Of a stretch of 64,000 bases of DNA, positions 7,872 through 19,017 are shown piece by piece. Numbering within the stretch: the first letter of the stretch is position 1; each line of letters begins with the position of its first letter. This stretch comes from Methylobacter sp. S3L5C. GTDB taxonomy: Bacteria; Pseudomonadota; Gammaproteobacteria; Methylococcales; Methylomonadaceae. The notes under the pieces are model-generated. The model made no database searches, was not told where the DNA came from, and was given only the letters and a program-made list of their open reading frames with translations. The position numbers and the translations under genes are program-made. The stretch is from contig NZ_CP076024.1 of the NCBI RefSeq assembly GCF_022788635.1, forward strand, positions 434,001-498,000. Direction: 5' to 3'.

Positions 7872-9038
7872 ATGCGTATTCTTATCGTTGAAGATAATTT
7901 ACTTACTCGTGTGATGATGGAGAGATACATTGAAAAATGGGGCTATACTTTTTACTCTGTAGACAATATCAATTCGGCGTTAGCACTAATTTTGACTGAG
8001 AAAATCCAAATGGTCATTACCGATTGGATTATGCCCGGCGGTAATGGCACCGTTCTTTGTCAGCAGGTGCGGGCATTGAAATTACCTTTCTACACCTATT
8101 TAATACTAGTCACCTCTCTCGAAGATTCACAGTATGCAGTGGAAGGCATGGATGCAGGCGCAGATGATTTTATTCGTAAACCACTTCATTTTGATGAATT
8201 ACATGCACGGATAAAGGCAGGAAAGCGCGTATTAGCGCTGGAAAAAAAATTAACAGAAGCCATTGAGATCATTAATCGCGATTTAAGTCTGGCGGCTAAT
8301 ATGCAACATAGTCTACTGCCTATCGCAACATCGAATATTCAGGGTATCAGCATTGATTGGCTACTCTATCCATCGACTAGTGGGTCTGGCGATACTTTCA
8401 ATTTTTTCCGGCTGGATGAGAGCCATGTCGGATTTCATATTATAGATGTAGCAGGACATGGTATTGCTTCGGCCATGCAATCTTCTATACTAAGCAGATT
8501 AATGTCTCCAGATACGACTTGTAGTAATCTTTTAAAATTTAGCTCACCGGAAGCGCCCTATTACGCCTTGAGATCAGCACCTGCTGTCATAACCAATTTA
8601 AATCAGGACTTTCAGACAGATGTCAACAATATTCTTTTTTTTACTATGATTTACGGCGTGATTGATACAATTTCACGTACAATTGATTTATGTCAGGCAG
8701 GACATCCATATCCGATTTTTTTACCATCAGGTAAACCGGCAGAATTTATTATTGGTGGCGGTCTACCTGTTGGAGTAATCATTGAAGCAACCTATCAATC
8801 AGTTCAACTGAATTATAATTCGGGTGACCGCCTTTTTTTATATTCGGATGGCATTACAGAATGCGAATCTGTTAGTGGCGAAATGTTCGGTGCCGAGCGA
8901 TTGCAATGGTTTGTTAATGAAACACGACATCTAAAAATTAGCGAGGTTATTAGTCAAATTAACGAACTTATAAGCTCGTGGCGAGGTGGTAACTACTTCG
9001 AAGATGATGTTTCCCTGGTAATTCTTGAATTTTGTTAA
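7872..9038 (+). CDS. Response regulator fused to PP2C/SpoIIE-type phosphatase (RsbU-like)
   Basis: A 388-residue protein with an N-terminal receiver (MRILIVEDN, phospho-acceptor D51 in VITDWIMPGGNG, KPLHFDEL at the C-terminal edge) and a linker helix. A SpoIIE/RsbU phosphatase domain follows from about residue 140, with AANMQHSLLP, DVAGHGIASAM, QAGHPYPIFLPSG, LFLYSDGITE and the final EDDVSLVIL. The metal-binding aspartates of the PPM family are in place, although the usual VGGDFYD motif reads GSGDTFNFF, so one metal position is altered. In this family phosphorylation of the receiver controls dephosphorylation of a STAS antagonist. The hybrid kinase gene ends 2 bases upstream and the STAS gene is in the same cluster, so I infer that it links the kinase to the partner switch. 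It is the last gene of the block. Confidence 0.88.
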   Translation: MRILIVEDNLLTRVMMERYIEKWGYTFYSVDNINSALALILTEKIQMVITDWIMPGGNGTVLCQQVRALKLPFYTYLILVTSLEDSQYAVEGMDAGADDFIRKPLHFDELHARIKAGKRVLALEKKLTEAIEIINRDLSLAANMQHSLLPIATSNIQGISIDWLLYPSTSGSGDTFNFFRLDESHVGFHIIDVAGHGIASAMQSSILSRLMSPDTTCSNLLKFSSPEAPYYALRSAPAVITNLNQDFQTDVNNILFFTMIYGVIDTISRTIDLCQAGHPYPIFLPSGKPAEFIIGGGLPVGVIIEATYQSVQLNYNSGDRLFLYSDGITECESVSGEMFGAERLQWFVNETRHLKISEVISQINELISSWRGGNYFEDDVSLVILEFC

Positions 9039-9378
9039 CGGGAAACGCTAAGAAACCGAACTCAACCTTCTTTAAATGTTATATTAAATCAACTATCACA
9101 TAATTCATTTTTTATAATTACTACATAGTTCAGCTATGAAACACACTGTTTCATCTTTAACAATAGTTTGCTTCAAACACTCAGGTAATAATCTAATTTG
9201 GCTGATTCTATGGTGGTTCCTTGACAGACAAATTGGCAATTAACACCTGCAGTCCTGCCCGCCATTTAAGATAACACAATCATCTTCAAGCTCAACATGC
9301 AAATGACGCCTATCAAAACACTCATCCATCTCAAATTCAACGGCAATTTCGCGGCAGCAAACAAGTATTGAGTATCTT
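9039..9378. other. Non-coding stretch between convergent genes
   Basis: This 340-base AT-rich stretch lies where the phosphatase gene and the AraC gene converge. No clear terminator with a T tract is visible. On the minus strand a short open frame runs from about 9385 down to 9253 and reads EFEMDECFDRRHLHVELEDD near its middle. It has an internal ATG but no recognisable domain. It may be a remnant or chance. Confidence 0.4.
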
Positions 9379-10404
9379 CTAATTCACCTTACAGCCTTGA
9401 ATCCGCTTAAACTCACTAGGAGAACAACCAAACTGTTGTTTGAATGCACGACTAAAATGTGCTGCATCGTTAAATCCCCAGCGAAATGCTATAGCAGATA
9501 GTCTATGACCTGTATAAACCGGATTCAACATATCCTTCCGACAATTATCCAGCCTACGCATCAAGACGTAACGCATCAGTGAAGTCCCTTCATCTTCAAA
9601 CAAGTTGTTAATATATCGTGCAGATAAACTTGCGTAACGGGTAATCATTCCTGTATCGAGAGCAGAACTACGAAGATTTTGCTCAATAAATGTCTTGATA
9701 TTATTAATAGAGACAGCTCTACTTCTGGAAAGATTACCGCCTACCGGGCGTACCGATGTTATCGCTAATGCCAGCAAATCCAGCGCATAAGCTGAAAGTG
9801 CAGAAAATTCATGGGTTTGTAACTCGCCTGCATGAGTCACACACGAATGTAGGAAATTTGATGCTACAAAGCCGATTCCTTGGGCACCAGGAATACGCAG
9901 TGCAGTGCAACGATCTATCCCCGCAACCCTGTCCCTAAATATAGCCCGTGGAATTGAAAGAATCAGCTTGGTAAACTCGCCAGGACAATGAATTCGATGT
10001 GGCAGGGTCGCATCATAAATAGTCATATCCCCAGGCTGAAGAAAAACCTCCCTTCCATTTTGTTCCAGGAGGTAATCACCGGAAATCAGCATAATGACAA
10101 AGTAGGCATTCTGACTGTTCAAGTGCGGCTCGCTGGGCAATCGCTGAAGTGAAATGGCACTGGATTGAATGGTCGATAACTGAAGATTCTCCCAGGGGTA
10201 AATAGTCAAGTCTTGAGACAAGTTACCATGAGCGGGTGAGGTTATTTCAACATTAGTGTACTCACGACAGATCACCTCACGCAACCAGTCGTATCTTTCG
10301 CGCGGTGCAATATCTTTAGTCGAAAACTTGAAACTGGCTCTGTCCGTTTTAAACAACAGTTTAGAGGATGATACCATCATATTTATACACTCGGGTTTGC
10401 TCAA
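9379..10404 (-). CDS. AraC-family transcriptional regulator
   Basis: A 341-residue regulator. Residues 30-220 look like the cupin-like AraC_binding_2 sensory domain (LEQNGREVFLQPGDMTIYDATLPHRI). The last 100 residues hold the two helix-turn-helix motifs of the AraC/XylS family, with the second-HTH signature IAFRWGFNDAAHFSRAFKQQFGCSPSEFK. Its length fits the AraC_binding_2 group, whose members often control catabolic or stress operons. It is transcribed divergently from a small membrane-protein gene 201 bases away, so that gene is a natural target. ATG codons a few residues in (NMMVSSS) are alternative starts. No inducer can be deduced. Confidence 0.9.
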   Translation of the reverse strand: MSKPECINMMVSSSKLLFKTDRASFKFSTKDIAPRERYDWLREVICREYTNVEITSPAHGNLSQDLTIYPWENLQLSTIQSSAISLQRLPSEPHLNSQNAYFVIMLISGDYLLEQNGREVFLQPGDMTIYDATLPHRIHCPGEFTKLILSIPRAIFRDRVAGIDRCTALRIPGAQGIGFVASNFLHSCVTHAGELQTHEFSALSAYALDLLALAITSVRPVGGNLSRSRAVSINNIKTFIEQNLRSSALDTGMITRYASLSARYINNLFEDEGTSLMRYVLMRRLDNCRKDMLNPVYTGHRLSAIAFRWGFNDAAHFSRAFKQQFGCSPSEFKRIQGCKVN

Positions 10405-10605
10405 GAAAACAGTTGCTCATGCATCCATTTTATCGTCGAAGCAACCGTTACAGTCAAGTTTTAGCTCCGCGTCACACCAGCCAGAAAAAATAAAAAGCGT
10501 CATACTAAAAACTTAATCAGCTAAATAAAAGCGACTTTGTTAAGTATCTGACACACCAGTCACTAAGCAATGTTGATTTTTGTCAAAACTTTCAGGTAAT
10601 CAATT

Positions 10606-11052
10606 ATGTATCAAAATTCTAAACATGCGGGCAATATGGTTTTACTTAGAGGAGCCACCTTATGGCTATTAGTGGCGCTGGTTTTGGCATGGTGCCTGGT
10701 TTTTATGAAATTAGAAGTCACTATCATAAAAATGATTTTTAAAGATTTCCATAGATTACTCCAAGGGCATATTGATTTTTTGTTAATGAGTGCGTTAATT
10801 TTAGGTTTTTATGCCGCAAAAGTACCATTGCCATGGCATGTCCAATGGCCAATGGTTATCGGTGCATTTACCAATTCAAGCTTGTTCCTTATGCAATCTA
10901 TGTTTCCAGTCTTGGAAGCACCAGCAGAGGGAATATTTTCAATGGCATTCCGTATTTTTTTAATGCTAAGCCTTACAATCACGACATACGGGTTTGGTAT
11001 GGGGGCGATTATTATTTTCAGATCAACGCTTAAAACGGCATCTTCTGACTAA
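10606..11052 (+). CDS. Four-helix integral membrane protein of unknown function
   Basis: A 148-residue hydrophobic protein with about four membrane segments, near residues 16-36, 56-72, 82-100 and 110-140. Histidines H49 and H55 lie in the loop leading into helix 2 (FHRLLQGHIDFLLM), H78 lies between helices 2 and 3 (PWHVQW), and N90 is in helix 3 (GAFTNSSLF). Size, topology and these polar positions loosely recall membrane isomerases of the styrene-oxide isomerase type, but the match is by eye and weak. TCAGGTAA lies upstream of the ATG. It is divergent from the AraC regulator and followed by a hairpin terminator, so it is a single-gene transcription unit likely under that regulator. I do not assign a function. 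Confidence 0.6.
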   Translation: MYQNSKHAGNMVLLRGATLWLLVALVLAWCLVFMKLEVTIIKMIFKDFHRLLQGHIDFLLMSALILGFYAAKVPLPWHVQWPMVIGAFTNSSLFLMQSMFPVLEAPAEGIFSMAFRIFLMLSLTITTYGFGMGAIIIFRSTLKTASSD

Positions 11053-11154
11053 TCAAAGGTAAACCAATCAAACTACTCGAATTAAAGTTTTACAATATCG
11101 CATTGTACCGAGCTGTTCTTGTTACTTCATCATTAGTCGCATTTCCATACTTCC

Positions 11155-11183
11155 CGTCCAGCCGAGCCTGGACGGATCTTTTT
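11155..11183 (+). terminator. Rho-independent terminator after the membrane-protein gene
   Basis: Arms CGTCCAG (11155-11161) and CTGGACG (11168-11174) form a perfect 7-bp stem with a 6-base loop, followed by CTTTTT. It lies about 100 bases after the stop of the membrane-protein gene and in its direction. Confidence 0.65.
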
Positions 11184-11298
11184 ATTGTATGCATTCCAGT
11201 GAGTTATTGAACATGATGAGACTATGTTCGACTACGAAACTTGGCTTTTTCTTAGAGTCATCGAGGTTAACCAATAAAAAAAAACCTGCCAAAAACCA

Positions 11299-12744
11299 TC
11301 ACCTTGGCAATTCTGAAGCGCCCATCAGATATTCATCTACGGCTCTGGCAGCTTGCCTTCCTTCGCGTATCGCCCACACTACCAGCGATTGTCCACGCCT
11401 TCCGTCACCTGCGGCAAAAACTTTATCGACACTGGTACTGTAGTGTTTTTCGTTGGCTTTAATCTGTCCGCGTCCATCCAGCTCAACGCCGAGATCCTGC
11501 AACAAACCTTCATGTACGGGATGAACAAAGCCCATCGCCAGCAACACTAAATCGGCTTTCAGCGTAAAAGTACCATCAGGTTTTTCACTCATTTGCCACT
11601 GTCCATTTTCTTGCTTCCATTCGACTGCTACCGCGTTCAGGTGGGTAATAATGCCATTCTTGCCGGTAACGCTTTTGGTATTGGCGCTCCAGTAACGGTG
11701 TTTAATACCTTCATCATGTGAAGAAGTCGTACGTAATTTGTTGGGCCAATTCGGCCAGGTAAGTAATTTATTTTCTTTTTCAGGCGGTTGCGGCAAAATT
11801 TCCAGTTGCACCACTGATAGTGCGCCTTGCCGTATTGATGTACCAATACAATCAGAGCCGGTATCGCCGCCACCAATAACTACTACATGCTTGCCCTGTG
11901 CAGAAATAGCGACCTCATCTGCGATGGGATCGCCGGCGTTGCGTTTGTTTTGCTGGCGCAAAAAATCCATCGCAAAATGCACGCCCTGGTAATCATTACG
12001 GCCAGCGACTTCCAAGTCACGTGCTTTTTCCGAGCCGATTGTTAAGACCACCGCATCGTATTCGGCGAGTATTTTTTGCACAGGAATATCTTTGCCGATA
12101 TTACTGTTAGGTCTAAAGCGAACGCCTTCGGCCTGCATTTGCGCGATACGCCGGTCAATATGAATTTTTTCCATTTTAAAGTCAGGAATGCCGTAGCGTA
12201 ACAAGCCGCCAATACGGTCATTTTTTTCATACAACACCACTTCATGCCCAGCGCGAGCCAACTGTTGAGCGCAGGCCATACCAGCAGGCCCTGAGCCTAT
12301 CACAGCGACGCGCTTACCAGACCGCTCTGTAGGTATCTGAGGTTTTACCCAGCCCATTTCCCAGCCTTTATCAATAATGGCCCGTTCTATCGATTTAATG
12401 GTTACGGGTTGATCATTTAAATTAAGTGTGCACGCGGCTTCACAGGGCGCAGGACAAATACTGCCGGTAAACTCGGGGAAATTATTGGTGCTATGCAAAA
12501 CCGCCAGTGCCTCTTGCCAATCACCACGATAAACCCCATCATTCCATTCGGGGATAATATTATTAACCGGGCAGCCCTGATGACAAAAAGGAATGCCGCA
12601 ATCCATACAACGTGCGCCTTGCTCAGCCATCTCAACATCGCTGGGGGCTAACGTAAATTCTCGATAATGCTTGATACGATCACTTGGCGCTTGATAGCGC
12701 CGTTCAGCTCGCGGTAATTCCATAAAACCGGTTGGCTTGCCCAT
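11299..12744 (-). CDS. gltD: Glutamate synthase (NADPH) small subunit
   Basis: The beta subunit of glutamate synthase, 481 residues, the usual length for proteobacterial GltD. Near the N terminus are the cysteine clusters of the [4Fe-4S] region ([26 protein letters not shown]). They are followed by an FAD-binding Rossmann loop ([18 protein letters not shown]), an NAD(P)H loop ([15 protein letters not shown]) and the C-terminal FAD motif [17 protein letters not shown]. It takes electrons from NADPH and passes them through FAD and Fe-S centres to GltB. It follows gltB by 69 bases on the same strand, so the two form a gltBD operon. The start [12 protein letters not shown] matches the family. Confidence 0.97.
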   Translation of the reverse strand: MGKPTGFMELPRAERRYQAPSDRIKHYREFTLAPSDVEMAEQGARCMDCGIPFCHQGCPVNNIIPEWNDGVYRGDWQEALAVLHSTNNFPEFTGSICPAPCEAACTLNLNDQPVTIKSIERAIIDKGWEMGWVKPQIPTERSGKRVAVIGSGPAGMACAQQLARAGHEVVLYEKNDRIGGLLRYGIPDFKMEKIHIDRRIAQMQAEGVRFRPNSNIGKDIPVQKILAEYDAVVLTIGSEKARDLEVAGRNDYQGVHFAMDFLRQQNKRNAGDPIADEVAISAQGKHVVVIGGGDTGSDCIGTSIRQGALSVVQLEILPQPPEKENKLLTWPNWPNKLRTTSSHDEGIKHRYWSANTKSVTGKNGIITHLNAVAVEWKQENGQWQMSEKPDGTFTLKADLVLLAMGFVHPVHEGLLQDLGVELDGRGQIKANEKHYSTSVDKVFAAGDGRRGQSLVVWAIREGRQAARAVDEYLMGASELPR

Positions 12745-12813
12745 CTCAATACCTTCTTAAAAAATGGTTACACAGTTGCTGTAGCTTCGCCTAAAGGACG
12801 TAGGCGAGAGGCG

Positions 12814-15800
12814 TTAGCAGGACGCGGAAGCTTGTTTTTCCTGAATTTGTTTAAGCGCGGCGCGATAATCAACCGGCATCACTTTGATGAAGCACGGTAA
12901 ATAATCCTGCCAATTTTCCAGAATGTGTTGCGCGCGCTGACTACCCGTATAGCGTTTATGATTTTGAATCAAATGCTTCAAGCGCTGGGCATCATGGCGT
13001 GTCATATCAGACATAATGTGGATACGTCCATGCGTTTCCAAATCGCCACCCTGGTGCGCCACCATTTCCAGAATTTCATCTTCTGCCAGAACCGGTTCAA
13101 GCTCAACCATAGCCAAATTACATAACTGATCAAAATTGTTTTCTTTATCCAGTACATAAGCCACACCGCCTGACATACCAGCGGCAAAGTTACGCCCGGT
13201 TTTGCCAAGCACGACGACAACTCCACCGGTCATATATTCACAACCATGATCGCCAACGCCTTCAACAACCGCAATAGCACCAGAATTGCGCACGGCAAAA
13301 CGCTCACCGGCAATACCGTTAAAATAACATTCACCGCTGATTGCACCATAGAGCACAGTATTGCCGACGATAATATTTTCCGCCGGATCAATAGGACACT
13401 CTTTAGGAGGATAAATAGCGATACGTCCGCCGCTCATGCCTTTCCCTACATAATCATTACCTTCGCCTTCAAGCTCGATACTGATGCCTTGCGCCAAAAA
13501 CGCACCAAAACTTTGACCGGCAGTACCTTTAACATGAACGACAATGGTATCCTCGGGCAAACCTTTATGACCATAACGCTTGGCAACTTCGCCAGATAAC
13601 ATGGCACCAAAAGTACGGTTGATATTACGAATCGGGGTATTGATAACAACGGCCTGTCTATTTTCCAGAGCTGGCTGTGCTTGTGCGATTAACACATGAT
13701 CTAGCGCCTGTTCCAAACCATGTTCTTGCTGCTCGCAGTGATAAACAGCCGTGGAACTGTCAACCTCAGGCTTATAGAAAATTCGGCTAAAATCCAGTCC
13801 GTCCGCTTTCCAATGCGACAACGCTCGCTGCATATCCAGTTTATCAGAACGCCCCACCATATCGTCAAATTTACGAAAACCCAATTTGGCCATCCACCGG
13901 CGGACATCTTCGGCGATCATAAAGAAATAATTAACGACATGTTCCGGCTGTCCGGTAAACCGCTTCCGAAGCTCGGGATCTTGAGTGGCTACACCCACCG
14001 GACAAGTATTTAAATGGCATTTACGCATCATGATACAACCCGAAACAATCAGCGGCGCAGTCGCAAAGCCAAACTCGTCAGCTCCCAACAAGGCACCGAT
14101 GATGACATCTCGCCCGGTACGCAAACCGCCATCAACTTGTACGGCAATGCGTCCGCGCAACTTGTTAAGCACCAGTGTTTGATGCGTTTCAGCCAGGCCA
14201 ATTTCCCAAGGTAAACCGGCATGTTTAATCGAACTCATCGGACTTGCGCCGGTGCCGCCATCATAACCGGCAATAGTGACATGATCGGCATGGGCTTTGG
14301 AAACACCTGCTGCCACCGTACCTACACCTACTTCAGACACTAATTTAACGCTAATACGCGCTGCAGGATTAACGTTTTTTAAATCATGAATAAGCTGCGC
14401 CAAATCTTCAATCGAATAAATATCATGGTGCGGTGGCGGTGAGATTAAACCAACACCTTTTGTGGCATGACGAACTTTAGCGATAATCGCATCAACTTTA
14501 TGTCCCGGTAATTGACCACCCTCACCCGGCTTGGCGCCCTGACTGATTTTAATTTGAATGTCATCGGCATTGACCAAATACTCAGTAGTCACACCGAAAC
14601 GTCCCGATGCCACCTGCTTGATCGCAGAACGCATAGAATCGCCATTAGGCATAGGCTTAAAGCGTTCAGAAAGTTCACCACCTTCACCGGTGTTGGATTT
14701 GCCGCCGATACGATTCATGGCAATCGCCAAGGTCGTATGCGCTTCATAGGAAATTGAACCGAACGACATAGCCCCTGTCGCAAAACGTTTAAGAATTTGG
14801 GCAACCGACTCGACTTCATCCAGGGGCACTGGATTTGCCTCTTCCTTAAAGCTCATCAAGCCACGTAAAGTCAGCAATGTTTCATTCTGTTCATCGATTA
14901 AACGACAAAAATCTGCATAGCCCTCTGCGCTATTGGTACGAGTGGCATGTTGCAGGGTACTGATAGTTGCCGGTGTCCAGGTATGCGCTTCACCACGTAT
15001 GCGATAAGCATATTCCCCACCAGTATCCAGTGCATCCCGATATAACGGCGCATGACCAAACGCCAAACTATGGCGACGCAAGGTTTCTTCGCTAATTTCC
15101 GGTAAACCGGCACCTTCAATCGTACTGGTGGTACCGGTAAAATAACCTTCCAAAAAGGACTCTGCCAAGCCTATGGCATTAAAAATTTGTGCCCCGCAGT
15201 AAGACTGATAAGTTGAAATACCCATTTTGGACATCACCTTAAGCAAGCCTTTTGACACCGCTTTAACATAACGCTTATGTGCTTCATACTCGGTAAGACC
15301 TGGTATATCCTGGCAAAATCGGGAAACCGTGTTGAAAGCCAAATAAGGATTAACCGCTTCTGCACCGAAAGCTGCCAACAGTGCAAAATGATGAACTTCG
15401 CGCGCTTCGCCGGTTTCGACGACCAAACCTGCTTTAGTGCGTAAACCTTCACGGGTAAGGTAGTGATGCACCGCAGATGTCGCCAACAAGGCGGGAATGG
15501 CAACATGTGCTGCATCCAGATCACGATCAGAAAGCACCAAAATATTATTGCCGTCTTTAACGGCCTCTTTAGCCGCCAGATAAAGCTTATCCAACGCTCC
15601 TTCCATTCCGCTTGCCCCCAAATCAGAGGGATAGCAAAGGCTTAAGGTTTTTGTTTTAAAAACGCCACCGGTACGCGCTTCAATACGGCGAATTTTTTCC
15701 AAGTCCTCATTGGTCAAGACAGGCTGTTCCACTTCCAACCGCATGTGCGTACCACCCTCATCCAAGCCTAGCAAGTTAGGCCTGGGACCAATAAGCGAAA

Positions 15801-17433
15801 CCAAAGACATGACCAATTCTTCACGGATAGGGTCTATAGCGGGATTAGTCACTTGGGCAAAACCTTGTTTAAAATAATCGTATAACAGGCGCGGGCGCTG
15901 CGACAACACCGCTAACGCGGCATCTATACCCATTGAACCAATAGCTTCTTGCCCTGTTTGTGCCATTGGTTTTAAGATAAATTCAATATCTTCCCGGGTA
16001 TAGCCAAATGCCTGCTGCCGGTTTAAAAGGGTAGCGACATCCGGTGCCATTGCTGAAATTTCATGGGGTAGCATGGATAGCAAAATTTGTGTTTTATCCA
16101 ACCATTCTGAATAAGGATAGCGGGCAGATAAATCCGCCTTCAATTCTGCGTCATCAATGATGCGTCCTTGCACGGTATCAATCATAAGCATTTTTCCCGG
16201 TTGCAATCGCCATTTTTTAATAATTTTATGCTGCGGTATATTCAGTACTCCCATCTCTGACGCCATAATGACAAAATCATCGTCAGTAACCAGATAACGT
16301 GCAGGGCGCAACCCATTGCGATCCAATGTTGCCCCGATCTGACGACCATCAGTAAAGGCAATCGCCGCCGGCCCATCCCAAGGTTCCATCAGGGCAGCGT
16401 TATATTCATAAAATGCGCGCAGTTTTTTATCCATCAAGACATTGCCGGACCATGCTTCAGGAATGAGTAACATCATGGCATGGGCAAGCGTATAACCCCC
16501 GGCAACCAATAATTCAACGGCATTATCAAAACATGCAGAATCCGACTGTCCTTCAGCAATGAGTGGCCACAGCTTATGAACATCCTCACCCAAAACCTTG
16601 GATGCTATTGAATGCCGACGCGCGGCCATGCCGTTCATATTACCCCGCAAGGTATTGATTTCGCCATTATGGGCGATCATACGGAAAGGGTGAGCCCTAT
16701 CCCAGGTTGGGAAAGTATTGGTGGAAAAACGCTGATGTACCAATGCCAGCGCACTGACAATACGCTCATCACCAAGATCTGGGTAAAATGGACCGACTTG
16801 ATTCGCCAACAACATACCTTTATAAACCAAAGTACGCGTTGATAACGATGGCACATAAAAAGAGCTGCCATTGTATAAGTTTAAAGCGCTAATGCTATTT
16901 TCAACTTGCTTGCGAATAACAAACAACTTGCGCTCAAAGGCATCCTGATCGGGGCAATCGACACCACGCCCGATAAAAATCTGCCTGATAAATGGCTCAA
17001 CCCGTTTTGCCGAAGCACCCAACTCGTGATTATCAACAGGTACATCACGCCAACCTAAAAAAATGGCTTTTTCCCGGGCAATGATTTCAGTAAACAGCCT
17101 TTCACAGCACGCCCGATCGGATAAATCGCGTGGTAAAAACACCATACCTACCGCATAATTTCCTTCAGCAGGTAGCGATAAGCCTTTTTTTTCATACTCG
17201 GCACGTAAAAAAACATCAGGCATTTGAATCAAAATTCCCGCACCGTCACCAGCATAGGGATCAGCACCAACTGCGCCACGATGCGTCAGGTTTTTAAGTA
17301 AATCCAAACCCTGTTTTACAATCGCATGACTTTTATGGTTTTTAATATGAACAATAAAGCCCACTCCACACGCATCATGTTCATTGCGCGGATCATATAA
17401 ACCTTGCCTGGCCGGTAGCGTACTTTGACTCAT
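12814..17433 (-). CDS. gltB: Glutamate synthase (NADPH) large subunit
   Basis: The alpha subunit, 1539 residues, close to the usual 1480-1520. C22 in [13 protein letters not shown] is the N-terminal nucleophile of the class II glutaminase domain; the family removes the short propeptide before it. The central and FMN-binding domains follow ([43 protein letters not shown]), then the [3Fe-4S] cysteines ([15 protein letters not shown]) and the C-terminal beta-helix ([31 protein letters not shown]). It makes glutamate from glutamine and 2-oxoglutarate with electrons from GltD, the main route of ammonium assimilation together with glutamine synthetase. It is the first gene of the gltBD unit, with its promoter in the 366-base gap upstream. 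Confidence 0.97.
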   Translation of the reverse strand: MSQSTLPARQGLYDPRNEHDACGVGFIVHIKNHKSHAIVKQGLDLLKNLTHRGAVGADPYAGDGAGILIQMPDVFLRAEYEKKGLSLPAEGNYAVGMVFLPRDLSDRACCERLFTEIIAREKAIFLGWRDVPVDNHELGASAKRVEPFIRQIFIGRGVDCPDQDAFERKLFVIRKQVENSISALNLYNGSSFYVPSLSTRTLVYKGMLLANQVGPFYPDLGDERIVSALALVHQRFSTNTFPTWDRAHPFRMIAHNGEINTLRGNMNGMAARRHSIASKVLGEDVHKLWPLIAEGQSDSACFDNAVELLVAGGYTLAHAMMLLIPEAWSGNVLMDKKLRAFYEYNAALMEPWDGPAAIAFTDGRQIGATLDRNGLRPARYLVTDDDFVIMASEMGVLNIPQHKIIKKWRLQPGKMLMIDTVQGRIIDDAELKADLSARYPYSEWLDKTQILLSMLPHEISAMAPDVATLLNRQQAFGYTREDIEFILKPMAQTGQEAIGSMGIDAALAVLSQRPRLLYDYFKQGFAQVTNPAIDPIREELVMSLVSLIGPRPNLLGLDEGGTHMRLEVEQPVLTNEDLEKIRRIEARTGGVFKTKTLSLCYPSDLGASGMEGALDKLYLAAKEAVKDGNNILVLSDRDLDAAHVAIPALLATSAVHHYLTREGLRTKAGLVVETGEAREVHHFALLAAFGAEAVNPYLAFNTVSRFCQDIPGLTEYEAHKRYVKAVSKGLLKVMSKMGISTYQSYCGAQIFNAIGLAESFLEGYFTGTTSTIEGAGLPEISEETLRRHSLAFGHAPLYRDALDTGGEYAYRIRGEAHTWTPATISTLQHATRTNSAEGYADFCRLIDEQNETLLTLRGLMSFKEEANPVPLDEVESVAQILKRFATGAMSFGSISYEAHTTLAIAMNRIGGKSNTGEGGELSERFKPMPNGDSMRSAIKQVASGRFGVTTEYLVNADDIQIKISQGAKPGEGGQLPGHKVDAIIAKVRHATKGVGLISPPPHHDIYSIEDLAQLIHDLKNVNPAARISVKLVSEVGVGTVAAGVSKAHADHVTIAGYDGGTGASPMSSIKHAGLPWEIGLAETHQTLVLNKLRGRIAVQVDGGLRTGRDVIIGALLGADEFGFATAPLIVSGCIMMRKCHLNTCPVGVATQDPELRKRFTGQPEHVVNYFFMIAEDVRRWMAKLGFRKFDDMVGRSDKLDMQRALSHWKADGLDFSRIFYKPEVDSSTAVYHCEQQEHGLEQALDHVLIAQAQPALENRQAVVINTPIRNINRTFGAMLSGEVAKRYGHKGLPEDTIVVHVKGTAGQSFGAFLAQGISIELEGEGNDYVGKGMSGGRIAIYPPKECPIDPAENIIVGNTVLYGAISGECYFNGIAGERFAVRNSGAIAVVEGVGDHGCEYMTGGVVVVLGKTGRNFAAGMSGGVAYVLDKENNFDQLCNLAMVELEPVLAEDEILEMVAHQGGDLETHGRIHIMSDMTRHDAQRLKHLIQNHKRYTGSQRAQHILENWQDYLPCFIKVMPVDYRAALKQIQEKQASASC

Positions 17434-17799
17434 GATTACCTCAAAAAGAAATTACAAAAGCATTACTATTCCCCTTACAGCCCCTTGCCCGGCACATGTA
17501 TTTAGTGCTTCCATCAGAAGGCATCGGTGGGCAAAATCGCTAATTTATCTAAATGATAAATAAATCTCTTACGTTATGTTTTACAACACTTAACCAACAA
17601 TCGCAAGCATTCTGAAAACAGTCATAAAATGGTTGAACTGGAAAAACGCTAATGACTATAAAATCAAAAAATTGTTGCCGTATAAATCTAAAACTCATCG
17701 GTCATTAACGCTAGCGTAATAGAGGTATTTTCTTAATCATTAAATAAGTATGGTATCTTTCTTGGTATGTTGGATGCTTGAATTTATGGTCGATTAATT
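17434..17799. other. Divergent promoter region between gltB and the UbiF-type gene
   Basis: This 366-base AT-rich gap must hold promoters for gltB (minus) and the hydroxylase gene (plus). I see a 10-bp palindrome ACGCTAGCGT at 17708-17717, and complementary TTGCCC/GGGCAA segments near the gltB leader. No open frame or known riboswitch was recognised. Confidence 0.5.
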
Positions 17800-19017
17800 A
17801 TGAAAGAAAAATTTGATGTTGTAATCGTAGGCGGTGGCATGGTTGGAGCCGCCGTTGCCTGTAGCCTGGGTGGCAGTTTATTAAAAGTTGCGGTTATCGA
17901 GAGTTCTCCGCCACTGCCTTTCGCGTCTGATCAGCCGCATGATTTGCGGGTTTCTGCTCTCAGCATTGCCTCCAAAAATATACTTGAAACCGTCGGAGCC
18001 TGGCAAGGCGTTATTAATCGACGCTTTTGCCCTTTCCGTAGAATGCGGGTATGGGAAACTGCAGGTAACACCGAGTTTTGTAGTGATGATATCAACTATC
18101 CAGAATTGGGATATATCGTAGAAAATCGAATAACTCAATTAGCCTTATTGGATCGCCTGCAAGAATTTGACAATGTCGAACTGATCTGTCCAGTCAGTAT
18201 TAAAAAAATCAATTACGTCGCCGGAAAACCGAGTGAAGTGGAACTGGAAGACGGGCGCATCTTGTCTGCAAAAGTTTTGGTTGCCGCCGATGGTGGCCAA
18301 TCCAAAGTCAGACAAACAGTAGGCTTGGGTGTAACCAGTTGGGATTATAAACAACACGCCATGGTTATTTATATTGAAACTGCTTATGGACAGCAAGATA
18401 TCACCTGGCAACGCTTTTTACCTAGCGGTCCTCAAGCATTTTTACCACTGACAGGAAATTATGGCTCTATCGTCTGGTACAATTCGCCTGATGAAGTCAG
18501 TCGTTTAAAATCCTTATCACTTGAGGCATTGAAAGATGAATTGGTTGCCGCCTTCCCTGCCTGCCTCGGCAAAGTGAACCGTGTGCTGGGTGTGGCCAGT
18601 TTTCCGCTTAAGCGACAACATGCCCAAAATTATGTTAAACCCGGCATGGTTTTAGTTGGTGATGCGGCGCACATGATTAATCCTCTGGCAGGGCAAGGCG
18701 TTAATATAGGTTTGCTGGATGCAGCAGCCTTGGGTGAAGTGTTGCTTGATGCAGCAAAAAAAGGTCTCGAACTTGGTGATTTAACCGTTTTAAAGCGCTA
18801 TGAACAATTGCGTCGCAATGAAAACCTGAAAATGATGACGGTTATGGATATTTTTTACCAAATATTCAGTAATGAAATATTACCCGTAAAACTGATACGT
18901 AACTTAGGCTTGGGGCTAGCTGAACGAATTTTGCCAGCTAAAAATAAAGTCATGCGCAGTGCGATGGGCCTGGAAGGCAAATTACCCAAACTGGCTCGGG
19001 GCGAGCGGATTATTTAA
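17800..19017 (+). CDS. ubiF: Ubiquinone-biosynthesis FAD hydroxylase, UbiF-like
   Basis: A 405-residue flavoprotein monooxygenase of the UbiH/UbiF/VisC family. Motifs are the FAD dinucleotide loop GGGMVG (residues 11-16), the middle AADGGQSKVRQ motif and the C-terminal GDAAHMINPLAGQGVN. It follows E. coli UbiF closely through its length, including PHDLRVSALSIAS, LGYIVENRITQLAL, WQRFLPSGPQAFLPL and NPLAGQGVNIG, more than I would expect for UbiH or UbiI, so 3-demethoxyubiquinol 3-hydroxylase is the best call. It would add a ring hydroxyl in ubiquinone synthesis at the inner membrane. It is a lone gene, not in the common ubiH-visC operon. Assignment among the paralogues remains by eye. Confidence 0.75.
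   Translation: MKEKFDVVIVGGGMVGAAVACSLGGSLLKVAVIESSPPLPFASDQPHDLRVSALSIASKNILETVGAWQGVINRRFCPFRRMRVWETAGNTEFCSDDINYPELGYIVENRITQLALLDRLQEFDNVELICPVSIKKINYVAGKPSEVELEDGRILSAKVLVAADGGQSKVRQTVGLGVTSWDYKQHAMVIYIETAYGQQDITWQRFLPSGPQAFLPLTGNYGSIVWYNSPDEVSRLKSLSLEALKDELVAAFPACLGKVNRVLGVASFPLKRQHAQNYVKPGMVLVGDAAHMINPLAGQGVNIGLLDAAALGEVLLDAAKKGLELGDLTVLKRYEQLRRNENLKMMTVMDIFYQIFSNEILPVKLIRNLGLGLAERILPAKNKVMRSAMGLEGKLPKLARGERII

Noticed and set aside
13246-13599. Plus-strand 117-codon frame inside gltB
   Set aside because: It is antisense to the conserved C-terminal beta-helix of GltB and has a composition expected from the opposite strand.
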